Positions 1-5,913 of a stretch of DNA of 6,793 nucleotides are shown one piece after another. The number at the start of each line of letters is the position of its first letter. Within the stretch, counting starts at the first letter, position 1. Made by a program: the position numbers and the translations under genes. Source of the DNA: CAZTAO01 sp964611645 (lineage in GTDB: Bacteria > Armatimonadota > UBA5829); the NCBI GenBank assembly GCA_964611645.1, contig CAZTAO010000121.1, forward strand, positions 1-6,793, in the 5' to 3' direction. The notes beneath the pieces are model-generated. The model saw only the letters and a program-made list of their open reading frames with translations, was not told where the DNA came from and ran no database searches.

Positions 1-154
1 CGATGTAGTTGGTTATGTACTTGGGCCGCTGATCTTCCGGCAGTTCCTCGGTGACAAGCTCCGCCGCCTGGGCAAGTAGCTGCTCCAGGTGTCGCGACGC
101 GTCTGTCTCCAGCAGAAAAGCCAGTCTGTCATTGTCTGTTGCGAAAAGCTGCAT
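1..154 (-). CDS. Hypothetical protein, N-terminal 51 codons (runs off the left edge)
   Basis: Reading the minus strand from an ATG at 154-152 gives an open frame to the window edge, beginning MQLFATDNDRLAFLLETDAS. A GGAG Shine-Dalgarno at 164-161, 6 nt before the ATG, supports this start. The visible part is acidic and probably helical (for example LEQLLAQAAELVTEELPED), with no signal peptide, membrane segment or motif that I recognise. The same frame stays open upstream to a TAG near 290 but holds no ATG there, so I keep the ATG with the ribosome site. It is divergent from the HigA-like gene. No function is assigned; real coding status is likely but rests on the ribosome site, the amino-acid composition and the open frame only. 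Confidence 0.5.
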   Translation of the reverse strand, partial: MQLFATDNDRLAFLLETDASRHLEQLLAQAAELVTEELPEDQRPKYITNYI

Positions 155-298
155 TTGTTGCTCCGAGAAATGCTGGGGGATGAAACCCCTGCCTACATAT
201 ACAGGAAGAAATGGCAAAATAGAGAGTCGGAGTTGAAAATCGTTGCGTAGTGGATGTCGGAGGCATTCGGTTATCGAGCCATTTCTAGCCTATGCAGC

Positions 299-327
299 TT
301 GATCGGGAGGGCAAGTACGAGTATACT
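299..327 (+). promoter_or_regulatory. Sigma70-type promoter of the HigA-like gene
   Basis: A -35 TTGATC (299-304) and a -10 TATACT (322-327) are separated by exactly 17 bp. Transcription would begin near 333-335, which excludes initiation at the ATG at 333 and supports the ATG at 372. The -10 box lies in an 8-bp perfect palindrome, AGTATACT (320-327). A dimeric helix-turn-helix repressor could bind there, so autoregulation is possible but only inferred. Confidence 0.6.
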
Positions 328-371
328 GTCCAGTGCAATCAGACTTACGATACCGTGCGATGAGGATACAA

Positions 372-773
372 ATGGGTAGCGCTACGGATAACCAGTATGT
401 GCCCGACTACGTCTCACCGCCAGGCGAGACTCTTCTCGAAACCATAGATTCGCTGGGAATGAGCCTGGGGGAATTGGCAGAACGCACCGGCAACTCCAGT
501 CAAACGATGGCCGAGATCATAGATGGCAAGGCAGCGATCACTGCGGAGATGGCTTCGCAGTTAGAGAGGGTACTCGGGGTTCCCGCGTCTTTTTGGACCA
601 GCAGGGAGACACAGTATCGTGAGTGGATTGCCTGTCAGGAAGATCAAGTCCAGTCGCGGACGCCGGTATTCGAATCCCATTCGGAAAGGGATGCTTGCGA
701 CGAAACCGAGTCGCGAACCCGCCACCGACGCAGCAAAGAGCCTCCGCAGACCGGCTGTGGTGTCGCGGCTTGA
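372..773 (+). CDS. HigA/VapI-family XRE antitoxin-like regulator, orphan, aberrant C-terminus
   Basis: This is a 133-residue DNA-binding protein of the HigA (VapI) branch of the XRE family, which normally neutralises a toxin and represses its own operon. Diagnostic stretches are YVPDYVSPPGETL (residues 9-21), the helix-turn-helix from about 30 to 58 (MSLGELAERTG, then EIIDGKAAIT) and LERVLGVPASFW (64-75). The ATG at 372 is chosen over an in-frame ATG at 333: the family begins just before the PDYVSPPGE motif, GAGGA (362-366) is well spaced, and the promoter starts transcription near 334. After YREWIA (82-87) the sequence leaves the family pattern and becomes a low-complexity tail rich in Arg, Ser and Glu (for example RTRHRRSKEPP). 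This suggests a frameshift or recombination between about 620 and 680 that replaced the normal end. No HigB-like toxin is adjacent; abiEi follows 57 bp downstream. The DNA-binding fold is confident, the antitoxin role is not. Confidence 0.82.
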   Translation: MGSATDNQYVPDYVSPPGETLLETIDSLGMSLGELAERTGNSSQTMAEIIDGKAAITAEMASQLERVLGVPASFWTSRETQYREWIACQEDQVQSRTPVFESHSERDACDETESRTRHRRSKEPPQTGCGVAA

Positions 774-798
774 CTCGCATGGCCGTTGTTGCTACAAT
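770..798 (+). promoter_or_regulatory. Promoter of the abiE operon
   Basis: TTGACT (770-775) and TACAAT (793-798) are each 5/6 matches to the sigma70 consensus and have an optimal 17-bp spacer. The -35 box overlaps the TGA stop of the upstream HigA-like gene (771-773). Predicted transcription start is near 805, giving a leader of about 25 nt before abiEi. There is no strong Shine-Dalgarno ahead of abiEi, so antitoxin translation may be modest. Confidence 0.72.
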
Positions 799-840
799 CA
801 TCTGCGTAACCTAGCATTATTTGACGGTATATGCAGATGA
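798..840. repeat. 11-bp inverted repeat, candidate AbiEi operator
   Basis: The left arm TCATCTGCGTA (798-808) is matched by the right arm TATGCAGATGA (830-840), inverted with one mismatch. The 21-bp gap puts the arm centres about 32 bp apart, near three helical turns, so both lie on the same DNA face. The left arm touches the last base of the -10 box and covers the predicted start point; the right arm covers both candidate abiEi start codons (831 and 837). AbiEi antitoxins are known to repress their own promoters by binding inverted repeats, so this is the natural operator candidate. An RNA hairpin is less likely because transcription starting near 805 would lose part of the left arm. Confidence 0.55.
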
Positions 841-1625
841 AAGTCGGACACGCAAAGGATTTCGTGCTCTCTCGGCTGGAGCACGGTTACTACACGTTTA
901 GCCTCAAACAAGCCGAGGATGCCATCGGGGCCGGTGAGAGCACGCAACTGGCGCTTAACAGGCTGTCGAGACAACGTTGGCTATTCTCGCCGAGCAGGGG
1001 TTTCTACGTGATCATCGACCCGCAGCACCAGCGCAGCGGGTTTCTCCCTGTCGAGTGGTTCGTCGAAGACTGGATGTCCCACCTTGGCGGGCATTACTAT
1101 GTCGGGCTACTGAGTGCTGCAATGCTGCACGGCGCATCTCACCAGAAGCCACAACAGATGCAGATCGTGCGCAATGTTGAGTTCCGTTGTGTCAACAAGG
1201 AGCCTTACCACATATCGTTCTTTTACAAGAAGACTATCCCAGACAACTGCTGCGAGCAGAAGCAATCCCCTGCCGGGTACTTCCGGATCAGTAGTCCCGA
1301 GATGACCGCCTACGACATCCTGCGATACCCGAAGGCGTGTCCATCGTTGGACCTAGCCGCCACAGTGTTGCAGGAGCTTGGCGAGAAGATCAAGCCTGAA
1401 GGCCTGAGCGATCTCATTGACTCTGGCACAAATATCGCAGTTCTCCAACGCCTGGGCTGGCTACTTGACCGCGTCGGCTGGTCGGGAAAGACTGAACTGC
1501 TTGCCAAGGCGCTTCCCAGAAGTAAGATGGCCTGGCGCCTGCTACGTGCTGATATGCCAAAAGATGGATCCCGTGATCCACGTTGGCGAGTGGTCGTGAA
1601 TGCCGAGATTGAGGCTGAACTGTGA
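831..1625 (+). CDS. abiEi: AbiEi-family type IV antitoxin / transcriptional repressor
   Basis: This 264-residue protein is the antitoxin of an AbiE system. The family has an N-terminal winged helix-turn-helix that represses the operon and a C-terminal domain that counteracts AbiEii without forming a stable complex with it. Here the winged helix spans roughly residues 8-62 (YTFSLKQAEDAIG, ALNRLSRQRWLFSPSRGFYV). The AbiEi core follows, with the signature PVEWFVEDWM (73-82), YYVGLLSAAMLHGASHQKP (89-107) and SSPEMTAYDILRYP (154-167). The length is normal for the longer AbiEi subgroup. An ATG at 837 is an equally plausible start because neither has a good ribosome site; the two differ by only two residues. 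The stop overlaps the next gene by 4 bases (GTGA), indicating translational coupling and a bicistronic operon. Its own promoter and a candidate operator lie immediately upstream. Confidence 0.9.
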   Translation: MQMKVGHAKDFVLSRLEHGYYTFSLKQAEDAIGAGESTQLALNRLSRQRWLFSPSRGFYVIIDPQHQRSGFLPVEWFVEDWMSHLGGHYYVGLLSAAMLHGASHQKPQQMQIVRNVEFRCVNKEPYHISFFYKKTIPDNCCEQKQSPAGYFRISSPEMTAYDILRYPKACPSLDLAATVLQELGEKIKPEGLSDLIDSGTNIAVLQRLGWLLDRVGWSGKTELLAKALPRSKMAWRLLRADMPKDGSRDPRWRVVVNAEIEAEL

Positions 1626-2419
1626 TTCCAGCGGCATATGTAACCCAGTGGCAGCAGAGCGCTCCGTGGCCACAGCCCGATATGGTGGAACAGGATCTGG
1701 TCATATCCCGCGCCCTTGTCGAACTCTTCGGCGATGAGCATATCGCGAAACATCTAGCCTTCCGTGGGGGGACGGCTCTTTACAAACTCTATTTGGCGCC
1801 TGCGGCCAGATACTCCGAGGACATCGATCTCGTGCAGATTGATGCCGAACCTATTGGCACCACGATTGGCCGAGTGCGCGCCATCCTAGATCCTTGGCTG
1901 CAGAAACCGAGGTACGAGGCACGAGATCAGTCATTCCGCCTGACATACCGGTTCGACTCTGAGGCTGGCACTCCACTAAGGCTGAAAGTGGAGGTCAACA
2001 CCCGGGAGCACATAGGTTATCTGTCAAAAGTACCGTTCTCTGTGCAGAATCGCTGGTTCAATGGCGCTGCCGACATAACGACATTTGGGTTGCCCGAACT
2101 GCTAGGCACGAAACTCCGGGCACTTTACCAGCGCCGGAAGGGCAGGGACCTGTTCGACCTTGATTACGCACTGAGGACCTCTGACGTAGATCCGGAACAA
2201 GTAGTGGAGATGTTCGTGAAGTACGTCGCAGCATCTGGGCTGCATATATCCACTGCGGATTTTCTGGCCAACCTGGAGCGAAAACGTGGTGACCGGCAGT
2301 TCGCTGAGGATATCGTTCCGCTGCTAAGAGCCGGAATTCATTACGATGTGAACTCAGCCGCAGAGGAAGTTGCCCGGAAACTCCTGTTGAGTATAGATGC
2401 AGCTTGGCAGAGAGCGTAG
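1622..2419 (+). CDS. abiEii: AbiEii-family nucleotidyltransferase toxin
   Basis: This 265-residue protein is the toxin of the AbiE pair, a DNA polymerase beta-like nucleotidyltransferase (AbiEii/AbiGii family). Such enzymes arrest growth when activated and can abort phage infection; related family members transfer nucleotides to tRNA. Visible motifs are motif I GGTAL (49-53) with SEDIDL (65-70, catalytic D67 and D69), motif II KVEVN (122-126), and the positively charged motif III RRKGRDLFDLD (171-181) with its characteristic K-x-R-D-x-x-D. All key residues are present and the length is typical, so the enzyme should be active. The start is GTG at 1622, inside the abiEi stop (4-base overlap), so translation is coupled to the antitoxin. 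There is no separate ribosome site or promoter. The gene ends 49 bp before the last stop of the convergent PIN remnant, without an obvious intrinsic terminator. Confidence 0.93.
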   Translation: MIPAAYVTQWQQSAPWPQPDMVEQDLVISRALVELFGDEHIAKHLAFRGGTALYKLYLAPAARYSEDIDLVQIDAEPIGTTIGRVRAILDPWLQKPRYEARDQSFRLTYRFDSEAGTPLRLKVEVNTREHIGYLSKVPFSVQNRWFNGAADITTFGLPELLGTKLRALYQRRKGRDLFDLDYALRTSDVDPEQVVEMFVKYVAASGLHISTADFLANLERKRGDRQFAEDIVPLLRAGIHYDVNSAAEEVARKLLLSIDAAWQRA

Positions 2420-2468
2420 ACGAGTCCGCTCCAATTGTCTCGTCACATCACGGGAATCTTAGGGACGC

Positions 2469-2613
2469 TCAGGTATCCTTCCAGTACTTCGACTCAGACC
2501 ACAGTCCGGGCAAGATGCACGTCGCAGAAAGTCAGTAGCTTATCCCGGAGTCCCTTACGGAACAGTTCGATGACGACGTTGGCATCAAGCAGGAGTAAGT
2601 TGAATGTCTTCAA
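2469..2613 (-). pseudogene. PIN-domain (VapC-like) toxin remnant, frameshifted and truncated
   Basis: From a TTG at 2613-2611, preceded by a strong AGGAGG (2628-2623, 9 nt away), the minus strand encodes a typical PIN-domain N-terminus. Its strand carries the first catalytic Asp (LLLLDANVVIELF), followed by DKLLTFCDVHLARTVV and a TGA at 2496-2494. Skipping one base there continues as ESKYWKDT, where PIN toxins carry their next conserved acidic residue, before another stop at 2471-2469. PIN toxins are metal-dependent ribonucleases of about 130-160 residues with four acidic residues. Only about 47 residues survive here, and the space before abiEii (ending 2419) cannot hold the rest. The gene is therefore non-functional. 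I infer a +1 frameshift and loss of the 3' two-thirds when the AbiE region was joined. Confidence 0.72.
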
Positions 2614-2712
2614 GCACTGCTTCCTCCTGCTCATTGTACTCATACTCTGACGCTTGTCGTCTTGAGATGCCCAGGTATTCCGCGAAACGCCCCCGGTATC
2701 GATCTTCCCTAC
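2585..2712 (-). pseudogene. Antitoxin-like fragment upstream of the PIN remnant
   Basis: The minus-strand frame ending with a TGA at 2587-2585 reads RFAEYLGISRRQASEYEYNE and then a glutamate-rich end. It overlaps the start of the PIN remnant by about 29 bases, as an antitoxin gene overlaps its toxin gene. EYLGISRRQASEYE could be part of a helix-turn-helix. The frame has no ATG, GTG or TTG between the end of the DUF4143 remnant and this stretch, while an ATG overlapping the DUF4143 stop (TGATG, 2720-2716) opens a different frame. This suggests a frameshifted antitoxin. The family is not recognised; the call rests mainly on position and on the predicted acidic, helical composition. Confidence 0.35.
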
Positions 2713-2717
2713 AAACA

Positions 2718-2948
2718 TCAGGGCTCAGCCACGAAACCCAGGTAGTTGCGTCGGTTGATGAGATCGCAAGTCGAATTGTCGTAGGTCTGGCTCCAGGCGG
2801 CCGGGCATTTTGCTGACTTGGCCCCAAATTTGAACTCGTAGCCGGCGAGAGTTCCCTCCCGCTCCTCGATATAGTCTAGTTCCGCGCCGGTGTAGGTCCT
2901 CCAGAAGTAGGTTTGGGCATGCACCTTCGTATACCCACCGCGCGGCAC
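2718..2948 (-). pseudogene. DUF4143 (AAA ATPase family) C-terminal remnant
   Basis: The minus-strand frame ending with a TGA at 2720-2718 encodes about 70 residues matching the extreme C-terminus of DUF4143 proteins: TYFWRTYTGAELDYIEE, GYEFKFGAKSAKCPAAW and INRRNYLGFV. The conserved FWR, E-x-D and E-x-K pattern is the nuclease-like core of this domain. Full-length family members are about 380-450 residues with an N-terminal AAA ATPase domain; that part is missing. The region immediately upstream is phage tape measure sequence in another frame, so the break is a recombination junction between about 2925 and 2948. A GTG at 2948 opens the frame but is probably fortuitous. The same bases are read in another frame by the tape measure ORF. 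Confidence 0.75.
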
Positions 2949-5514
2949 CCAGCATCCGCTGCAGAACGAAGCTCATTGCCTGCGCCGGCAGGGTGGCCAC
3001 AGAGAGCATCCCCTGAGCAAGCGTCCGCAGCAGGGCCGCGCCTGAGCCTGTCAGGTTGGAAAGTGGTCCTTCGGCGGCATTAGAAAACGGTAGAAGCCTG
3101 CGGAGCCAACTCAGCGCGCCTTTGAGAACCCCATATGGATAGCTCACAGCGGACAGGATGCCCTCGCCCAGGGAAACCAGAATGCGCCTGCCTGCCTCAC
3201 GAAAGTCTATCTGTCCGGACAGGAATGCTCGCACCGTCCCGAATACCTGAGAGAGTGTGCGGACAATGGGCAGGTTAGCGAATATCGAGATGATCGCATT
3301 TGCGGCAGGCGCCAGGAATCCGCCAATAGCCGAGAACAAACCACGCAGGAACGACCATGCCGATGTCGCAACGTCTCGAACCCACACGAACGGCTCCGCA
3401 AGGTACTGCAGTATCGCCCCGCCTATCTTCTTCAACCCACCCACCACAGACACCTGACCAGTCACCATCTGCCAGACCGTATATGCCACACGGCCTACCA
3501 TCAGGAGAGCCTGGACAGTCATCCGCAGCGGGAGCAGGAACTTGTAGACATAGGGAGCGGCCGCTATCAGCCCCCGGACAATGGCACTCGCCAGCCAGAC
3601 CACAGACTTCACAACCAGCGCCACAGTCCGGATTACGAACACAAGTGGGTAGATGACAAACTTCAAAACGAACGCTCCAACCTGGACAATGACCCCGAGC
3701 ACCTTGCCCAGAGTCTGGCCTACGCTCTTGAATGATGATGAATCCACTGATGTCGTGGCCATCCCGAAGATCCCAAAGACTGACAGCAGCGCACCGCCCA
3801 ACTCCCCGAGCGCTCCCATAACCATCCGGACAACCGGCTCCAGGATCCTCCCGATCATCCCAAACGACGAAGAGAACGCCTGCCAGAGTCCCGTGAGGAA
3901 CTGCCGCACGCGGAAGTAGACTTGAAATACCGTGGTCACAAAGCCCATGAGGCCCGCAGCATCCAGCTTCTTCGCAAGCTCCGCAGACATCTGGCCGGTA
4001 CCACCCGAAAGCGAACTGAAGAGCGCGCGAATGCCTTGGCAAATCAGGGACACATTATTCGAAGCGCCCATCACCACATCGCGGATCCCGCCGAAGTTGG
4101 TCTCCCAGGCTTTGCGCAAAAGTATCACGGCGAGAACAACGCCGGCGATGACCGCCAAGACCGGCCAGAACGATGCCGAAACAGCAGCGCCAGCGCCCGC
4201 CAGCATAGGGCCTATGGCAGCAATCCCAGCCTGCACTGCGGGAAGAGCAATGCCAAGCGTCCCAACAGCGGCCGTTGCGCCGCCCACTACCACCAGAGCC
4301 AGGCCAAGCGCCGCGCATAGAGCCAGGATAACCCGGGTTGCGCCGGGAGCCGACTTCGCCACACCCTGCAGGTAGAGGATGAAGCTGGACACGCCTTTGA
4401 ACACAGGAGTCACGACTGGCAGCAGCGTCCGCCCCAAAATCTCCGCAAGGTTCTGAGCCTGCTGCTTGGCAACCGTATATTGTGCGCCGACATCCATATT
4501 CATCGCTTCCGCCATATCCAAAGTAATCGCTGTGCCAGACTTCATCGCCTGCTCCACGCTTTGGATATTGCCTTTGAGCTGGTCCATCCCCATTGACATC
4601 TGCAGAACGAACCGCACCGCCTCGTCCGACCCAAACGCCTTCTTTAGCTTCACCTGCGCTGCTGCCTGAGAGAGGTCTGGGAATCCGCGCTTCACTTCCT
4701 GGAGGATTGGCACAATCCCCTTGAGCCGTCCCTGCGCATCGACAAAGGAGAGTCCCAGTTCATTCCCGGCTTCTGTCGCCTTCATCATGAATGCTTTGTA
4801 GAGGGTGCCTGCCTCGGACCCGGGCATAGTGGTCTGAAGCTGGCCGAGAATCGCCATCTGTTCCTGGAGCGGGACGTTGGAGGCTGCCGCTATCGCGCCG
4901 ATGTTCTTGATAGCCTCCGCCATCTGCGGTCCGGTAGTCTTGAACACTCCAACTGTCTGGGAAAGAGCGCCGGAGAACATCTTCGCCCACTGGATATCCG
5001 ACATATCCTTATCGAGCGGCTTGAATATGCCATACGCCGTCGTGAACGTTTCCACCATCTCCTGGGTGGTAGCTTTGGTAGCCTTGCCGGTAAGGGCAGC
5101 CATAGCGGCAAATGTGCCAACGGCAGTATCTGAAAGACTGGCCAGAGCCGACTTCACATCGTATGCGGCTCCAATGAACTCCGCCTTGTTAGCCCCGGCC
5201 CACTGGTTGGTGAAAGATTCGGCCGCGTCTTCCATCGTTCGGAAGTCCTTTACGCCGACTGACGCCAGTTCCCCCAGAGCCTTCTGCGTCGCGGCAGTCG
5301 AGGCAACCAAGGTCGCGGGGACCGCCAACAGAGCGAGACCAGCGCCGACCATCATCGTGCCCTTCTCGATGAGCCCCAGGTTGCGAGTCATATTCTCGCT
5401 CGCCCGGCCAACAGTCGAATCCAAGGATTCCATGGATGACTGGATGCGGGTGGCGTTCTGGGTGAATGCATCTTTGAGGCTGACAATGATTCCCAGCCCC
5501 ATATCACTCATCAT
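2725..5514 (-). CDS. Phage tail tape measure protein (TP901 type), C-terminus replaced
   Basis: This 929-residue ORF encodes the tape measure protein that sets tail length and is injected ahead of phage DNA. The start ATG (5514-5512) has a GGAGG (5526-5522) 7 nt upstream. The N-terminus MGLGIIVSLKDAF is followed by a helical segment, a TP901-type core at about 70-310 (QEQMAILGQLQTTMPGSEAG, GRLKGIVPILQEVKRGFPDL, KKAFGSDEAVRFVLQM), and hydrophobic helices near 395-425, 428-446 and 450-466. A second hydrophobic stretch lies past residue 600. Near the end is the family element LLPFSNAAEGPLSNLTGSG. From about residue 856 (near 2945) the frame runs into the DUF4143 remnant out of phase, giving an Arg/Gly-rich tail unrelated to tape measures. 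The core is intact, but the true C-terminus and all downstream tail genes are missing, so a functional tail is doubtful. It follows the G/T chaperone as in long-tailed phages, interrupted by an opposite-strand MNT-HEPN pair. Confidence 0.92.
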   Translation of the reverse strand: MMSDMGLGIIVSLKDAFTQNATRIQSSMESLDSTVGRASENMTRNLGLIEKGTMMVGAGLALLAVPATLVASTAATQKALGELASVGVKDFRTMEDAAESFTNQWAGANKAEFIGAAYDVKSALASLSDTAVGTFAAMAALTGKATKATTQEMVETFTTAYGIFKPLDKDMSDIQWAKMFSGALSQTVGVFKTTGPQMAEAIKNIGAIAAASNVPLQEQMAILGQLQTTMPGSEAGTLYKAFMMKATEAGNELGLSFVDAQGRLKGIVPILQEVKRGFPDLSQAAAQVKLKKAFGSDEAVRFVLQMSMGMDQLKGNIQSVEQAMKSGTAITLDMAEAMNMDVGAQYTVAKQQAQNLAEILGRTLLPVVTPVFKGVSSFILYLQGVAKSAPGATRVILALCAALGLALVVVGGATAAVGTLGIALPAVQAGIAAIGPMLAGAGAAVSASFWPVLAVIAGVVLAVILLRKAWETNFGGIRDVVMGASNNVSLICQGIRALFSSLSGGTGQMSAELAKKLDAAGLMGFVTTVFQVYFRVRQFLTGLWQAFSSSFGMIGRILEPVVRMVMGALGELGGALLSVFGIFGMATTSVDSSSFKSVGQTLGKVLGVIVQVGAFVLKFVIYPLVFVIRTVALVVKSVVWLASAIVRGLIAAAPYVYKFLLPLRMTVQALLMVGRVAYTVWQMVTGQVSVVGGLKKIGGAILQYLAEPFVWVRDVATSAWSFLRGLFSAIGGFLAPAANAIISIFANLPIVRTLSQVFGTVRAFLSGQIDFREAGRRILVSLGEGILSAVSYPYGVLKGALSWLRRLLPFSNAAEGPLSNLTGSGAALLRTLAQGMLSVATLPAQAMSFVLQRMLGAARWVYEGACPNLLLEDLHRRGTRLYRGAGGNSRRLRVQIWGQVSKMPGRLEPDLRQFDLRSHQPTQLPGFRG

Positions 5515-5526
5515 TGCTCGGCCTCC

Positions 5527-5555
5527 GTGACTTTACAGACCAACTGAGGTATAAT
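5527..5555 (+). promoter_or_regulatory. Promoter of the MNT-HEPN operon
   Basis: GTGACT (5527-5532, 4/6 to TTGACA) and a perfect TATAAT (5550-5555) are separated by 17 bp. Predicted transcription start is near 5562, giving a leader of about 25 nt to the MNT start. The promoter lies in the 72-bp gap between divergent genes and its -35 box begins just beyond the tape measure ribosome site. The toxin-antitoxin pair therefore has its own transcription, independent of phage late genes. Confidence 0.68.
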
Positions 5556-5586
5556 TCCTTCAGTAAAGCCAGTTAGGCGGAGCCAT

Positions 5587-5913
5587 ATGGCCGAAAGAAT
5601 CAGCACCAACGAAGCAATCAGGATCATGGTCGACCGGATAGCCGAGCGCTTCAATCCGGACCGAATAATACTGTTTGGGTCGCAAGCCAGAGGCAACGCT
5701 TCTTGGGATAGCGACGTTGATCTACTCGTCGTTTTGCCCGTCTGCGACGACCTCAGAGAGGCCACACTCTCAATGATGGGCTCAGTCGCTGACCTAACTG
5801 TCGGCAAAGACATCATTGTTACCACTCCGCACGAACTGGAGACACGCGGCAGGCTGAAGAGCACCATTCTCTATCGGGCGTTGCAGGAGGGGAAGGCGCT
5901 CTATGCCAGATGA
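5587..5913 (+). CDS. MNT-domain nucleotidyltransferase antitoxin (partner of HEPN)
   Basis: This 108-residue minimal nucleotidyltransferase (PF01909 fold) is the partner of the following HEPN gene. In characterised MNT-HEPN modules the MNT protein acts as antitoxin, in studied cases by adding AMP to the HEPN toxin. The active-site signature is complete: LFGSQARG (29-36), DSDVDLLVVL (41-50, metal-binding D43 and D45), and a third carboxylate in KDIIVTTPHE (D75). The length is standard. The start ATG at 5587 is preceded by GGCGGAG (5576-5582), a modest ribosome site with short spacing. It overlaps the HEPN gene by 11 bases and has its own promoter upstream. It is transcribed against the phage tail operon in which it sits. 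Nothing in it looks damaged. Confidence 0.93.
   Translation: MAERISTNEAIRIMVDRIAERFNPDRIILFGSQARGNASWDSDVDLLVVLPVCDDLREATLSMMGSVADLTVGKDIIVTTPHELETRGRLKSTILYRALQEGKALYAR

Noticed and set aside
175..190. GGGG/CCCC hairpin in the leader of the left-edge minus-strand gene
   Set aside because: A 4-5 bp stem with no conserved architecture; too weak to call a regulator or terminator.
333..371. ATG at 333 as the start of the HigA-like gene, adding 13 residues
   Set aside because: The predicted transcription start is near 334, the extra residues are not family-like, and the ATG at 372 has a good GAGGA ribosome site.
538..840. Small overlapping ORFs in other frames across the 3' half of the HigA-like gene
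   Set aside because: None has a domain or ribosome site. One might carry the original HigA C-terminus after a frameshift, but I could not see a convincing match.
2419..2444. GACGAG/CTCGTC inverted repeat just after abiEii as a terminator
   Set aside because: Only 6 bp of stem with a 14-nt loop and no T-tract on either strand, so it cannot be called an intrinsic terminator.
3257..5530. Several plus-strand ORFs of 60-217 codons opposite the tape measure gene
   Set aside because: Their composition mirrors the opposite strand of a GC-rich coding region, they lack ribosome sites and recognisable domains, and the tape measure assignment is firm.
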